Assembly: GCA_052145115.1 (NCBI GenBank)
Contig: JBKQPG010000044.1
Location: forward strand, 62,001 to 126,000
Direction of reading: 5' to 3'
Length of the DNA stretch: 64,000 nucleotides
Origin: CAIVVT01 sp052145115
Lineage (GTDB): Bacteria; Acidobacteriota; Terriglobia; Bryobacterales; Bryobacteraceae
The notes under the pieces are model-generated. The model was not told where the DNA came from. It did not search any database and was given only the letters and a program-made list of their open reading frames with translations. Within the stretch, counting starts at the first letter, position 1. Every line of letters begins with the position of its first letter. Position numbers and translations under genes: made by a program. Of the stretch, positions 26,374-34,825 are shown piece by piece.

Positions 26374-26769
26374 TCATTTCTCGTTGCGGGGCTTTCTCCG
26401 CTGCAAATCGCGCCATTGATCGGCGGTGAGAGCGGCGCGCAGACGCAGGCTCAACTGCGCCAGCGCCTTGCCCAAATCGCCGCGCGCCTCGAGCAGGTGG
26501 TCGACCGCCGCGGTGGCGCGCCTGGCGTCGAAGTTCTCGTCATTGAAGGCGTCTTCGACGTCCAGCTCGGCCTTTTGGACGGCGCCGCGGAGATCGATCA
26601 GCCGCGGCCGGTACTCGCGCACCGTCGTATGGATTCTCTGGAGCTGCTCCTGGCTCAAATTCATATCCCGCACCACCGGAGAAGTCCACCATGCCCACGA
26701 GCTGCCCGGAATATGCTGCGCCGCGGCCGGCAGCGTGGCCAGAAGAAAAACCAACCCCAGGGATCGCAT
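26374..26769 (-). CDS. Periplasmic Spy/CpxP-like (LTxxQ) protein
   Basis: 131 residues with a signal peptide (1-17). The mature part is alpha-helical with two LTxxQ-type motifs: MNLSQEQLQRIHTTV and LRAALTADQWRDLQRR. Spy/CpxP/CnrX-like proteins are periplasmic chaperones or metal-stress sensors. The ATG overlaps the stop of the anti-sigma gene by one base (TGATG), and an ECF sigma gene is just upstream, which fits an envelope-stress cassette in which this is the effector or sensor. Confidence 0.82.
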   Translation of the reverse strand: MRSLGLVFLLATLPAAAQHIPGSSWAWWTSPVVRDMNLSQEQLQRIHTTVREYRPRLIDLRGAVQKAELDVEDAFNDENFDARRATAAVDHLLEARGDLGKALAQLSLRLRAALTADQWRDLQRRKPRNEK

Positions 26770-27269
26770 CAGAAAACCACCTCCTCTTCTTCCGTCTCCC
26801 TCCGATCCTCGAATAGAGATCGAATCGGCGCCGCGGCACGCGGAGCCTCGGGCGCCGACAACGCCGCGACGTCATTGAACAACTGCGCGTCGCTCAGTTG
26901 CGCCGGGCTGCTCTGCGCGGCGAGCCGCCGTGGCGCCGGTGCGAACCCCGGCGGGTGCAGCAGCAGAATCGCTGCCGCCAGAATGCCGGCAGCCGCGGCG
27001 GCCGGGACCCATTTCCATGTCCAGAAACCCTGCCGCCGTCCGGTTCTGTCCCACACCGCCGCCCGTTGCCGCTGCAGCCGCTCAGCGCTGACGCTCTCCG
27101 CGCTCGAGTCCTCGAGCGCAGCGCCGCGCCGGCTCTGCAGCTCCCGCCACCTGGCGCCGCACTCGGGGCATCCGTCCAGATGGGCCTCCGCAACTGCGCC
27201 ATCCGATTCGAGCCCGTAGAGTCTCCGCAGCAGATCGTCGTCGCTCCAGTGTGTCGTTTCTTCCCTCAT
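26769..27269 (-). CDS. Anti-sigma factor with zinc-binding N terminus
   Basis: 166 residues. AHLDGCPECGARWREL holds the HxxxCxxC zinc motif of ZAS-type anti-sigma domains (about 30-36), followed by a linker, one membrane helix (about 87-107, AAAAAGILAAAILLL) and a periplasmic tail ending in an acidic run (RRETEEEEVVF). It should hold the sigma factor encoded 7 bp upstream at the membrane and release it on an envelope signal. Confidence 0.85.
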   Translation of the reverse strand: MREETTHWSDDDLLRRLYGLESDGAVAEAHLDGCPECGARWRELQSRRGAALEDSSAESVSAERLQRQRAAVWDRTGRRQGFWTWKWVPAAAAAGILAAAILLLHPPGFAPAPRRLAAQSSPAQLSDAQLFNDVAALSAPEAPRAAAPIRSLFEDRRETEEEEVVF

Positions 27270-27276
27270 AAAGCAG

Positions 27277-27879
27277 TCAATGCCTCCGCTTTCCCAGCGT
27301 TTGTTTTCGCATCCCGTACAAGTCCTTCAACTCCTCGCGCAGCTTGGCCAACGCCCTGCTCAGGTGCGCCTTGACCGTCCCCACATCCAGATCGAGAATC
27401 TGCGCGATCTCCTCCAGACCGCGGTCCTCGTAATGACGCAGCGTGAACACGGCCCGCTGGCGGCCGGAAAGACCCTCCAGCCCCCGCGCCAGCCGCTGCC
27501 CGACCTGCCGCGCAAACGCCTGGTCCTCCGCGTCGGGCGATGACGAGGCCGCCATAGCGAGAATCGTCTCCTCGTCCGCCGCGGCGGGACGTTTGCGCCA
27601 GAATTGCCAGCGTTTCGACCGCAGGCGATCCAGGCACGTGTTGACGGCGATCCGGGCCAGCCAGCGGCCGGGATCATCGAGCTCGCCGGTGTGCCGTTCC
27701 AGGGCCTGATAAGCCTTGAAAAAGGTATCCTGAACGGCCGAATCGGCCTCGTCGGCATCGCTCAACATCCTCTGACAAATGAAGAAGATACGCCGTTGCT
27801 CGGCGGCCATCCAGGAGGCGAAGCGGGCCAGCAGCGCAGGCGCTCCACTCACCGCGATCGCCTGTTCGGCCATCATCAT
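27277..27879 (-). CDS. ECF-type RNA polymerase sigma factor
   Basis: 200 residues. Region 2 (RRIFFICQRMLSDADEADSA, then VQDTFFKAYQAL) and region 4 (LSGRQRAVFTLRHYEDRGL, then EIAQILDLDVGTVKAHLSRA) are intact. Three ATGs in a row (27871-27879) leave the start uncertain by a few residues. It opens the sigma/anti-sigma/Spy-like operon and probably activates its own promoter. Divergent from the TauE/SafE-like gene 71 bp away. Confidence 0.92.
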   Translation of the reverse strand: MMMAEQAIAVSGAPALLARFASWMAAEQRRIFFICQRMLSDADEADSAVQDTFFKAYQALERHTGELDDPGRWLARIAVNTCLDRLRSKRWQFWRKRPAAADEETILAMAASSSPDAEDQAFARQVGQRLARGLEGLSGRQRAVFTLRHYEDRGLEEIAQILDLDVGTVKAHLSRALAKLREELKDLYGMRKQTLGKRRH

Positions 27880-27950
27880 GATCCTAATCCATAGGACGAG
27901 AGCCTGATGACATCGGATTACAACACCCGCATGCTACACTGCGATTCACC

Positions 27951-28313
27951 ATGAGCATCGTGATTCTGCTGGCGGTTGGATTGGCGGCCGGGATCCTGGC
28001 GGGGATGTTCGGCATCGGCGGCGGGGTAATCATCATTCCGGCGCTGATGTACATCGTGAAACTCAAGCCGGTGCAGGCAATTGCCACCTCACTGGCGGCT
28101 CTGATCCCGCCCGTCGGACTGCTCGGCGCGTACGAGTATTACCGTAAGGGCGACATCAACCTACGGGACGCCGCCTTGATTGCCGCCGGGCTCTTCGCAG
28201 GCGCTTTCTTCGGCGCCAAGATTACGCTCGCCCTGCCTTCCGATGTCGTGCGCAAGGGCTACGCGGTGTTCATGCTCTTGATCGCTGTGCGGATGCTGCT
28301 TTTCGACAAATGA
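27951..28313 (+). CDS. Half-size TauE/SafE-family membrane protein
   Basis: 120 residues with four hydrophobic segments. GMFGIGGGVIIIPALMYIV is the signature of one TauE/SafE repeat (PF01925). Family members usually have two repeats (about 250 residues); this one has a single unit and would need to dimerise. It ends in an ordinary stop at 28311-28313, followed at once by an inverted-repeat element, so loss of a second half by insertion is possible but not shown. Proposed role: export of sulfite or sulfonate-type anions. Confidence 0.82.
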   Translation: MSIVILLAVGLAAGILAGMFGIGGGVIIIPALMYIVKLKPVQAIATSLAALIPPVGLLGAYEYYRKGDINLRDAALIAAGLFAGAFFGAKITLALPSDVVRKGYAVFMLLIAVRMLLFDK

Positions 28314-28315
28314 GC

Positions 28316-28587
28316 TAGGGCCTGCTCACGCTACGCGGACTTCTGGCGACGGGAGCCGTTTTTTGAAGAGTTCCAGGAGCGAGGAGCGATGCATACCGGG
28401 CGTCTGCGCGCGACGAGCGACGCGGAAATCGGGGAAACGGCGCGCGTCCCTGCGGGTTGCGGCGAAAACCGCCTCAGCCTTCGTTGTCGTCCTCGCCTTG
28501 GAATGGCCAAGGCCAGCGTCCTCCACCTCGCCTGAGGCGGTTTTCGCGCGCAACGCCATCCGTTCGGGTAGCGTGAACAGGCCCTAA
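28316..28587. repeat. MITE-like inverted-repeat element A (272 bp)
   Basis: The ends are inverted copies: TAGGGCCTGCTCACGCTAC at 28316-28334 and the reverse complement of GTAGCGTGAACAGGCCCTA at 28568-28586 (one mismatch). Inside is a second inverted pair, GAAAACCGCCTCAG and CTGAGGCGGTTTTC. No coding sequence fits. It lies between convergent genes, right after the TauE/SafE-like stop, and its right end supplies the TAG stop codon of the glycosyltransferase (28584-28586). Confidence 0.75.
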
Positions 28588-29504
28588 CCCAGGATGCCAC
28601 CCTGCGTGCCGTCCACGCGAGCGCCGGTCAGGATGCCCAACGCCAGCCGCAATCCGTAGCCCGGCTCCCGGAAGACCGTCCCCACCGCGCCGGATGCCCG
28701 CCCCAGCACGAAACCCAGCATGGCGAAAAAGCCTTCATGCTTGCCAATGTAAGAGGCGGCCGCGGCGACCCGATCAGCCGCCAGCAGCGCTTGTTCCGGA
28801 CGCGGGACCTGAAACGTGGCGTGCCACGGGTGAACCGTTGCCGGCGTTTCCACGACCAGAATGCGTTTGCCGGCGACGCGGATTTGCCAGAACAATTCGA
28901 GTTCCGCCCAGAATTCCGAGAAGCGCTTCTCGTCGAAGTAGTTCATCCCTCGAATGAAGGTCTTGCGGACCATCAGCGCGATATCGGAAGTCGCTTCCAC
29001 GGTGCCCGAGGCGGGGCCCAGAGGCAGATCGCGATTTTCCCTGCAGGCTGCGGCGAGTGCCCTCCTGTCAGGCAGTCCGCCGCCCAGCGGAAGGGCTTCT
29101 CCGGCGGCGTCGAGAAGGCGCGGAACGGCCGCGACGGCGCGTTCATCCGCTTCCAATGCGCGGCTGAGCGCCATGACGGCGCCGGGCGCGACCTCCACCT
29201 CCGGATCCAGGAAGAACACCAGTTCCGCCAGCGCGGTGCGCATGCCGATGTTGCGGGCGCGGGTGCGGCCGAAATTGCGCGGCAGCCGCAGCACCATCAC
29301 GCCGTCAAATTCCGCGTCCACCTGGCCGCAGCCGTCGCGGCTGCCGGCATCCACCACCAGCACCTCGAATTGGTTGCGCTCGCGCGACGCGTTCAGTGCC
29401 GTGAGGCATCTGCGGAGCGACTCGATCACATTCCAGGAAACGACGATGACGGAGACCTTGAGCTCCGGCGCGGTCTCCGGCGGAGGACTCTGTTGCGGTT
29501 GCAC
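28584..29504 (-). CDS. Family 2 glycosyltransferase
   Basis: 306 residues from a GTG start. The GT-A fold begins with LKVSVIVVSWNVIESLRRCL; FEVLVVDAGSRDG and NFGRTRARNIGMRTA follow as in rhamnosyltransferase-like GT2 proteins. The usual metal-binding DxD reads FFLDPEVEV, so only the first Asp is certain. The C-terminal stretch from about 260 is amphipathic and may bind the membrane. It should add a sugar to a cell-surface glycan. Its stop codon belongs to the neighbouring repeat. Confidence 0.85.
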   Translation of the reverse strand: MQPQQSPPPETAPELKVSVIVVSWNVIESLRRCLTALNASRERNQFEVLVVDAGSRDGCGQVDAEFDGVMVLRLPRNFGRTRARNIGMRTALAELVFFLDPEVEVAPGAVMALSRALEADERAVAAVPRLLDAAGEALPLGGGLPDRRALAAACRENRDLPLGPASGTVEATSDIALMVRKTFIRGMNYFDEKRFSEFWAELELFWQIRVAGKRILVVETPATVHPWHATFQVPRPEQALLAADRVAAAASYIGKHEGFFAMLGFVLGRASGAVGTVFREPGYGLRLALGILTGARVDGTQGGILG

Positions 29505-29740
29505 CGCTACCGATCATATCCCGCGCGGGGACTGGCCGAGCAACGATTTCTTGAACGGCGCGGGCCCTGTTTCGCGCCGTGATGGGGATCAAATGCGCCT
29601 GGCGCCGTTCCAGGGCTTTGAGGCCGCCGCCGCTTCCGGTTACACTTGGCCGGAGGCATCTCGCACGCGCCTTCTTCCTGTTCTTCCGGGCATGCACCGG
29701 CCCGGCCGAGACGGCGCCAGATCAGCGCATCGGATGGAAG

Positions 29741-30376
29741 CTAATCCACCAGCCCCTTGCGGACGGCGAAGCGCACCAGCTCGCCGGTGGAGTGCAGGTT
29801 CAGCTTCTCCATGACGCGACCGCGGTGGGCGTCGACGGTATAGACGCTAAGGTTTAGCAATGTAGCGATGTCCTTGTTGGTCTTACCCTCGGCGATCAAC
29901 TGCAGCACCTCGCGTTCGCGGCTGGTCAGCAGGTCGATGGGATCGGAGACGTGCTGGCGGTAGTCGGTCAGCACCGCGTCGGCCACGCCGGGACTCAGAT
30001 AACCCTCCCCGCGCGACACCGCCCGCACGGCCGCGATCAGATCCTCATCCACCGCGTCCTTTAACAGGTAGCCGCGCGCGCCGGCCCGCAGAATCTCGCG
30101 GACGTAGACCGAGTCCTTGTGCATGCTCAGGGCCAGCACGCGGCTGTGCGGGGTCGCCTCGCTCAGGCGGCGCGTAGCCTCGATGCCGTTCAACTCGGGC
30201 ATGGCCACGTCCATCACGACGACGTCCGGAGTCAGCTTGGCGGCCTGTTCCAGCGCCTCGCGGCCATTCGAGGCTTCGCCGACGATATCCATGTCCGGCT
30301 GGGCCTCCAGGATGCGGCGGAATCCTTGCCGCACCACGCTGTGGTCATCAGCCAGGATGATGCGTATCTTCTTCAT
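29741..30376 (-). CDS. NarL/FixJ-type response regulator
   Basis: 211 residues. The receiver domain has DD at 10-11, the phospho-acceptor in VVMDVAMPEL (Asp about 56), a Ser/Thr in LALSMH and Lys in LLKDAV. The C-terminal LuxR-type HTH runs from LLTSREREVLQLIAEGKTNK to TVDAHRGRVMEKLNLHS. It lies 9 bp after the histidine kinase gene and is its partner. Confidence 0.95.
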   Translation of the reverse strand: MKKIRIILADDHSVVRQGFRRILEAQPDMDIVGEASNGREALEQAAKLTPDVVVMDVAMPELNGIEATRRLSEATPHSRVLALSMHKDSVYVREILRAGARGYLLKDAVDEDLIAAVRAVSRGEGYLSPGVADAVLTDYRQHVSDPIDLLTSREREVLQLIAEGKTNKDIATLLNLSVYTVDAHRGRVMEKLNLHSTGELVRFAVRKGLVD

Positions 30377-30385
30377 GATTCCTCT

Positions 30386-31762
30386 TCAGGCTTCCTCGCG
30401 CTTGCGATACGGGAAACTCGCCTGCACCACCGTGCCGGTTCCCACCTCAGAGCCGACGGCCAGTTCTCCGCCGGCGCTGCGGGCCCGCGCACGCATCCCG
30501 ACAATGCCCAGTCCGCGCGGCTGCTCAGGGTTCAAGCCGGCCAGGGCGGCAGGCAGGACCCCGCGCCCGTTGTCGCGGATCTCCAATCTCATTTCTCCGT
30601 CCACGCGCTGCAAATGGATATTCACCTCGGTTGCTTCGGCGTGGCGCGCCACGTTGGTCAGCGCCTCCTGGGCGATCCGGAAGAGGTGCGTTTCGGTCTC
30701 GTCGGCCATGCGCGCCTCAAAATCCGAGTCAAATTTCACGTCCAGGCCCGTTCTCTGCTGGAACCGGTCGCACAGCCAGCGCAAACTGGCCGCCAGGCCG
30801 AAGTCGTCGAGAATCGTCGGCCGCAGGAGTTGCGAGAGCTCGCGCACGTTGCGTATGGCTTCATCGACGAGCTGTATGCAATCCTCGACCCGGACCTTCC
30901 CTTCCCCGGGGGCTTGCGCCAGCGGCGTCAGATTGGCTTTGAGCGCACTGAGGGATTGCCCCAGCTCGTCATGCAATTCATGTGAAAACCGGCGGGCGGT
31001 GGTTTCCTGCTTTTCCAGCAGTTGCCAGGAGACGCGGCTCAGTTCACCGGTCTGCCACTCCAACTGGCGGACCAGGCTGCCGGTCAGGCGCACAGTGACG
31101 AAGGCGAACAGCAGCGCCAGGATCAGGCCGCCGCCCAGCAGAACGGAGGACTCCCTTAACAGGCTGCCGCTCAGCTCCTCGAGCTGGCGCTTCAAATCCT
31201 GGCTGCGGCGGGACTCGACTTCCACTAACTGATCCACCAGCGTGAGCACCTGTTGGTGCGTCTCCAGCAGCCGCAGCGACGGCCCGGCGACGGGCCCTTC
31301 CGTCGCCAGAAGCTTGCGCGCCTCATCCGAAAAGCTGGACGCGTCCGCGAAAAGCCGCTTCCATAGGCCCTGGTCGGGTTCATCGGAGGCCGCCTCGACG
31401 ATCTCCGACAGGTCCTTGTCGGAATCGACCAGTTGCTTGAGCAGCTGATCCCGATCCAGCTCCTCGGGACGGCGCGCAATGGCCGAGTAGATGGCGTTGA
31501 TGGTGCGCTGCTCGCGCAGCACCGCGTTCAGCAGGTCGAAGGAGCGCACCTGCTCCTCGAGCAGATCGGTGGCCGTGGCACGAATGGAGCCGATGTTACG
31601 GACGCCCAGCAGTCCGGCCGCCAGCAAGAGCAGGATCACGAGGCCGAATCCGACCAGCAGAACGCGAACGATGAACCCGCCGGTAATCGCACGCTCGGCG
31701 GTCGTACCCCACAGGCTGAGTTTCCTGAGCCTCCGCAGCCAGCTTCTGACAAACCGGTTCAC
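30386..31762 (-). CDS. Membrane sensor histidine kinase (HisKA_3, NarX/DesK-like)
   Basis: 458 residues from the GTG at 31760-31762 (a TTG 42 bp upstream is less likely). Two membrane helices (about residues 30-55 and 208-230) enclose a periplasmic sensory domain of mostly helical character. The HisKA_3 box is FSHELHDELGQSLSALKANL, the ATPase N box EALTNVARHAEATEV, and the G box GLGIVGMRARARSAGGEL. It should phosphorylate the NarL-type regulator downstream. A toast-rack lipoprotein gene lies just upstream, separated by two hairpins. Confidence 0.93.
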   Translation of the reverse strand: MNRFVRSWLRRLRKLSLWGTTAERAITGGFIVRVLLVGFGLVILLLLAAGLLGVRNIGSIRATATDLLEEQVRSFDLLNAVLREQRTINAIYSAIARRPEELDRDQLLKQLVDSDKDLSEIVEAASDEPDQGLWKRLFADASSFSDEARKLLATEGPVAGPSLRLLETHQQVLTLVDQLVEVESRRSQDLKRQLEELSGSLLRESSVLLGGGLILALLFAFVTVRLTGSLVRQLEWQTGELSRVSWQLLEKQETTARRFSHELHDELGQSLSALKANLTPLAQAPGEGKVRVEDCIQLVDEAIRNVRELSQLLRPTILDDFGLAASLRWLCDRFQQRTGLDVKFDSDFEARMADETETHLFRIAQEALTNVARHAEATEVNIHLQRVDGEMRLEIRDNGRGVLPAALAGLNPEQPRGLGIVGMRARARSAGGELAVGSEVGTGTVVQASFPYRKREEA

Positions 31763-31809
31763 CCGTGGACCCTCGCTTCCATGGTCGGCTAAAACGAACC
31801 CCAAGCGGA

Positions 31810-31827
31810 ATCCCCACTATCGGGGAT
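31810..31827 (-). terminator. Hairpin between lipoprotein and kinase genes (second)
   Basis: ATCCCC at 31810-31815 pairs with GGGGAT at 31822-31827, 6-bp stem and 6-base loop, read on the minus strand before the kinase start. It forms a pair with the hairpin at 31834. There is no long U-run, so attenuation or mRNA processing is as likely as termination. Confidence 0.35.
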
Positions 31828-31833
31828 CAACCG

Positions 31834-31849
31834 CCCCTCAGCGGAGGGG
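31834..31849 (-). terminator. Hairpin after the toast-rack lipoprotein gene (first)
   Basis: CCCCTC at 31834-31839 pairs with GAGGGG at 31844-31849 (4-base loop), just downstream of the lipoprotein stop on the minus strand. Together with the next hairpin it may reduce read-through into the two-component genes. Confidence 0.35.
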
Positions 31850-31874
31850 GCTGGAATGTGCGGGACTGCGGCAC

Positions 31875-32630
31875 TCAGCGGGCGTCGATGGAGATTCTGC
31901 CGATGCCCCCGTGCACCTCGACGCGGATGGTGGCCTTGTCCCTGCCGGCCGCGGCATTGCGCCAATGGTCGCCTTGCTTCTGCAAGCCGCGAACGTCGAT
32001 TTCACCCAAGCCGCCGCTAGCCCGCGCCTCGATCCCGGCATCGGCCGGCAGCAGCAGGTCAGCCTCTCCGACCCCGCCATGTACCTCCACTGGGTAGTCA
32101 TGCTGGGGCGTTTTGCCGCGCAGGTCGAGCTCGACGCGCCCGGCGCCGATGTGCACCTCCACGCCGCGCAGGTCGAGCTCGCCCAGATTCAGCCGGTTCT
32201 CTCCGGCGCCGCAATGGAGCGAGAAATCGAGCGGAATGGTGTCGTTGAGCCGCAGCCGCCATTCGTTCTTTGTATTCCCGATCGTGGCCGTATTGCCGCC
32301 TTGGTGTACACGCAGCGAGCTGCGGAAGCCGCTCTTATCAAATTGAATCTCCGGCTTCCATGAGGCGACGTTGTAGATGAAATCGGCGTCCATCAATTGC
32401 TTCGCTCCGCCCTCGACCCTCAGCTCGCCGGCGTTGAGTTCCAACTCCACGCGGACACGCTCGGAGCCCTGGGCCTGGGCCAGATCGACACTGCGCGACT
32501 CGCGGATCGTCTCGCCAATGCCGGTGACCTCGCGGTCGTCGGTGCTGATTTTCAGGTCTTTGCACCCGGCCAGCGTCACCAGCAGCCCCATGGCGATCCC
32601 CGTCCCAATCGTCTTTAATCGCATCAGCAT
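31875..32630 (-). CDS. Toast-rack/LiaF-like lipoprotein, envelope-stress candidate
   Basis: 251 residues. The signal peptide ends in a lipobox TLAGC (Cys about 23). The mature part is a repetitive beta-helix-like fold: VRVELELNAGELRVEGGAK, LNLGELDLRGVEVHIGAGRV and VEVHGGVGEADLLLPADAG, ARASGGLGEIDVRG and VEVHGGIGRISIDAR. This matches the toast-rack/LiaF-type (cell-wall-active antibiotic response) domain. In Firmicutes LiaF restrains a NarL-type two-component system; here the gene is next to exactly such a system, so the same logic is a fair inference, but the anchor differs (lipoprotein, not helices). Confidence 0.78.
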   Translation of the reverse strand: MLMRLKTIGTGIAMGLLVTLAGCKDLKISTDDREVTGIGETIRESRSVDLAQAQGSERVRVELELNAGELRVEGGAKQLMDADFIYNVASWKPEIQFDKSGFRSSLRVHQGGNTATIGNTKNEWRLRLNDTIPLDFSLHCGAGENRLNLGELDLRGVEVHIGAGRVELDLRGKTPQHDYPVEVHGGVGEADLLLPADAGIEARASGGLGEIDVRGLQKQGDHWRNAAAGRDKATIRVEVHGGIGRISIDAR

Positions 32631-32835
32631 CCTCGCTGTTCTCTACCTAGAAACGCTTTCGCGGCGGCGGAAGTTCCGGAATGCAGCACAGCGCGAGCGT
32701 CCTGGGCTGGGGCCCCGCATCCTGCAATGGGTCAATTCTACTCCGATTGGCCCGCCTACGATCCCGCCAATGAGGCGCGTGGTCCGGGCCGGCAGGCAGG
32801 CTCCCGAATCAGCTCTTGGGATTCTCCGGATTCGT

Positions 32836-33900
32836 CTAAACGGTTTCGGGCGCGACGGCTTTCTCGATCCGGCCTGACCTCAGCACAACACTGCGGAAGA
32901 CGCTGAACAGGGCGGGATCGCGCCAGCCCCGATCGACCTCCTCCTGCAGCAGGCCGAGGGCGTGGTCGGAGGTAAAAGAGGCCTTGTAAGCCCGACGGCT
33001 CGTTACGGCATCGTAGATGTCGCCCAATTGAACAATGCGCGCCAGCAGCGGAATCTCCTCACCCCCCAATCCGTCGGGGTAGCCGGTGCCGTCCCAGCGC
33101 TCATGGTGGGAGCGGATGATCGGCAAGACCGGGAGCAGGCTGCGCATCGGCCGGCACAGCGATTCGCCGACGATAGTGTGCTGCCGCATCTGGGCCCATT
33201 CCTCGCTCGTCAAAGGGCCATTCTTACGCAGGATCGTATCCGAGATCGCGATCTTGCCGATGTCGTGAAGAAATCCACCCTGGCGCAACGCGGACAGGTC
33301 CTCGGCCGGCAGGCCCAGGGTCGCACCCACCAGCACACTCAGTTCCGCGAGCCGCTGGCAGTGGTCCCCGGTGTCGTTGTCGCGCGTGTCGACGATGCGC
33401 GCCAGAGCAAACAGAATGGACTCCGCCTCCTCCAGCGAGTCGATGACGTGCTTGGTTCGGAGCATGGCGCGGATCCGGGTCCGGAGCGCCATTGGCGAGA
33501 CCGGCTTCACCAGGAATTCGTCGGCGCCGGACTCCAGACCGGCGATCTCGCTTTCGATGGCATGCACGCTCGTGACGACCAGGATTGGAATCAGGCGCGT
33601 GGCCTTCTCCGACTTCAGCTTGCGGCACAGATCGAGACCCGAAAGATCGCGCAGGACGAGGTCCGTGATCACCAGGTCGACCGGCGTGTCGCGCAGAACC
33701 GCTACTACCTCAGCGGCGTCCGCGGCTTCCAGAATTCGATAGTGCGCGGCCTTAAGAACGCCGCGGAAGATCTGCCTTCCGACAGGATCACTGTCGACGA
33801 CCAGCAGAGCTGGCGGAGCACCAGTCGGCGCCGCCTCGCGCAAGGACAATGCGGGCCACGCCTCCAGCGGACCTGGACCGCCGAATCCATTCATATTCAT
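32836..33900 (-). CDS. Response regulator with HD-GYP phosphodiesterase output
   Basis: 354 residues from the ATG at 33898-33900 (an in-frame upstream start at 33999 has no better ribosome site). Receiver domain about 30-150: VVDSDPVG, phospho-acceptor in LVITDLVLRDLSG, Lys in FLVKPVSP. The HD-GYP domain follows with FLHDIGK, HHERWDGTGYPDGL and DIYDAVTSRRAYK, all intact, so it should hydrolyse cyclic di-GMP. No GGDEF or kinase neighbour. Confidence 0.92.
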   Translation of the reverse strand: MNMNGFGGPGPLEAWPALSLREAAPTGAPPALLVVDSDPVGRQIFRGVLKAAHYRILEAADAAEVVAVLRDTPVDLVITDLVLRDLSGLDLCRKLKSEKATRLIPILVVTSVHAIESEIAGLESGADEFLVKPVSPMALRTRIRAMLRTKHVIDSLEEAESILFALARIVDTRDNDTGDHCQRLAELSVLVGATLGLPAEDLSALRQGGFLHDIGKIAISDTILRKNGPLTSEEWAQMRQHTIVGESLCRPMRSLLPVLPIIRSHHERWDGTGYPDGLGGEEIPLLARIVQLGDIYDAVTSRRAYKASFTSDHALGLLQEEVDRGWRDPALFSVFRSVVLRSGRIEKAVAPETV

Positions 33901-33995
33901 TACATCGGCAGCGCGCAGGATTTCTATTCCTTCTTTTGAGTTGCGCCGCTCAATTGCATGCCATGAATCGAATGGTCGCGTTTCTCCACCGGAAA

Positions 33996-34661
33996 TCAAG
34001 GCTTAGGCTGACTTTCCGCAGCGGAAATCTTCTGCATTCGAGTCAGCACGCTCTCGACGTAGTTCTGCGTTTCCACGATGGGCGGAATACCTCCGTAAGA
34101 GTCGACCCGGGAAGGCCCGGCGTTGTAAGCCCCCAGGGCGAGCGTGAGGTCGCCCCCGTAGTGGTCGAGCAGCAGTTTCAGGAACTGACCACCGGCCTGC
34201 AAACTCTGCCAGGGGTCGAGCGGATTGGCCACGCCGAATTCAGCCGCGGTGGCCGGCATCAACTGCATCAGACCAACAGCCCCGGCACGGCTTACGGCGC
34301 ACGGGTACAGGCCGGATTCCTGCCGGGCGACGGCCTCCAGGAGCCCCGCGGGCAGGCCGTTCTGCTGCTCCCCCGCCTGGAAGTGCGTTCTGGCCTCCTC
34401 GGCCTCGAGACTCCTGCAGGCCGGATCGCCACCCGGCCCAGCCCATGCGCCAGGTTCAGCGGCGGCCGTCGTCCAGGGCTCATCGTGGGTCAGGCGATCT
34501 GCCGCCGCACGCTGCCGCGCCGCCGCCGCCTCCTGCCGCTGCGAGGACTGCTGGGAGCCCTCCCTCTGCCGGGCGGCCGCGGCCAACTGCCGCGCCAGGC
34601 TGCCGGGCGACTGGGCCGCCACGCTGGCCGTTATCAGAATCGCCAGTTCGAAGGATCTCAC
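33996..34661 (-). CDS. Secreted lytic transglycosylase (SLT domain)
   Basis: About 221 residues from the GTG at 34659-34661; GTG at 34670 and TTG at 34754 are alternatives. The start gives a signal peptide (VRSFELAILITASVAAQ). A Gln/Ala/Arg-rich linker follows (about 20-60). The C-terminal SLT domain has the catalytic Glu in EAVARQESGLYPCAVS, GLMQLMPATAAEFGV and ALGAYNAGPSRVDSYGGIPP. It cleaves peptidoglycan glycan strands, leaving anhydro ends. Confidence 0.88.
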   Translation of the reverse strand: MRSFELAILITASVAAQSPGSLARQLAAAARQREGSQQSSQRQEAAAARQRAAADRLTHDEPWTTAAAEPGAWAGPGGDPACRSLEAEEARTHFQAGEQQNGLPAGLLEAVARQESGLYPCAVSRAGAVGLMQLMPATAAEFGVANPLDPWQSLQAGGQFLKLLLDHYGGDLTLALGAYNAGPSRVDSYGGIPPIVETQNYVESVLTRMQKISAAESQPKP

Positions 34662-34825
34662 TGACCACACTATCGGCCCAACGCGCGACAACTTTATGCC
34701 CCTTGTGTACTTTCGGCTGGAATCGCCGGGCAAATGATGAACGAACCATCGCAAGCGCTGAATTTAATGCGTAAACCCATGCGCTGAACCCGTGGGAACG
34801 CCTGGGCGCCGGGCCTGGAGGCAGC

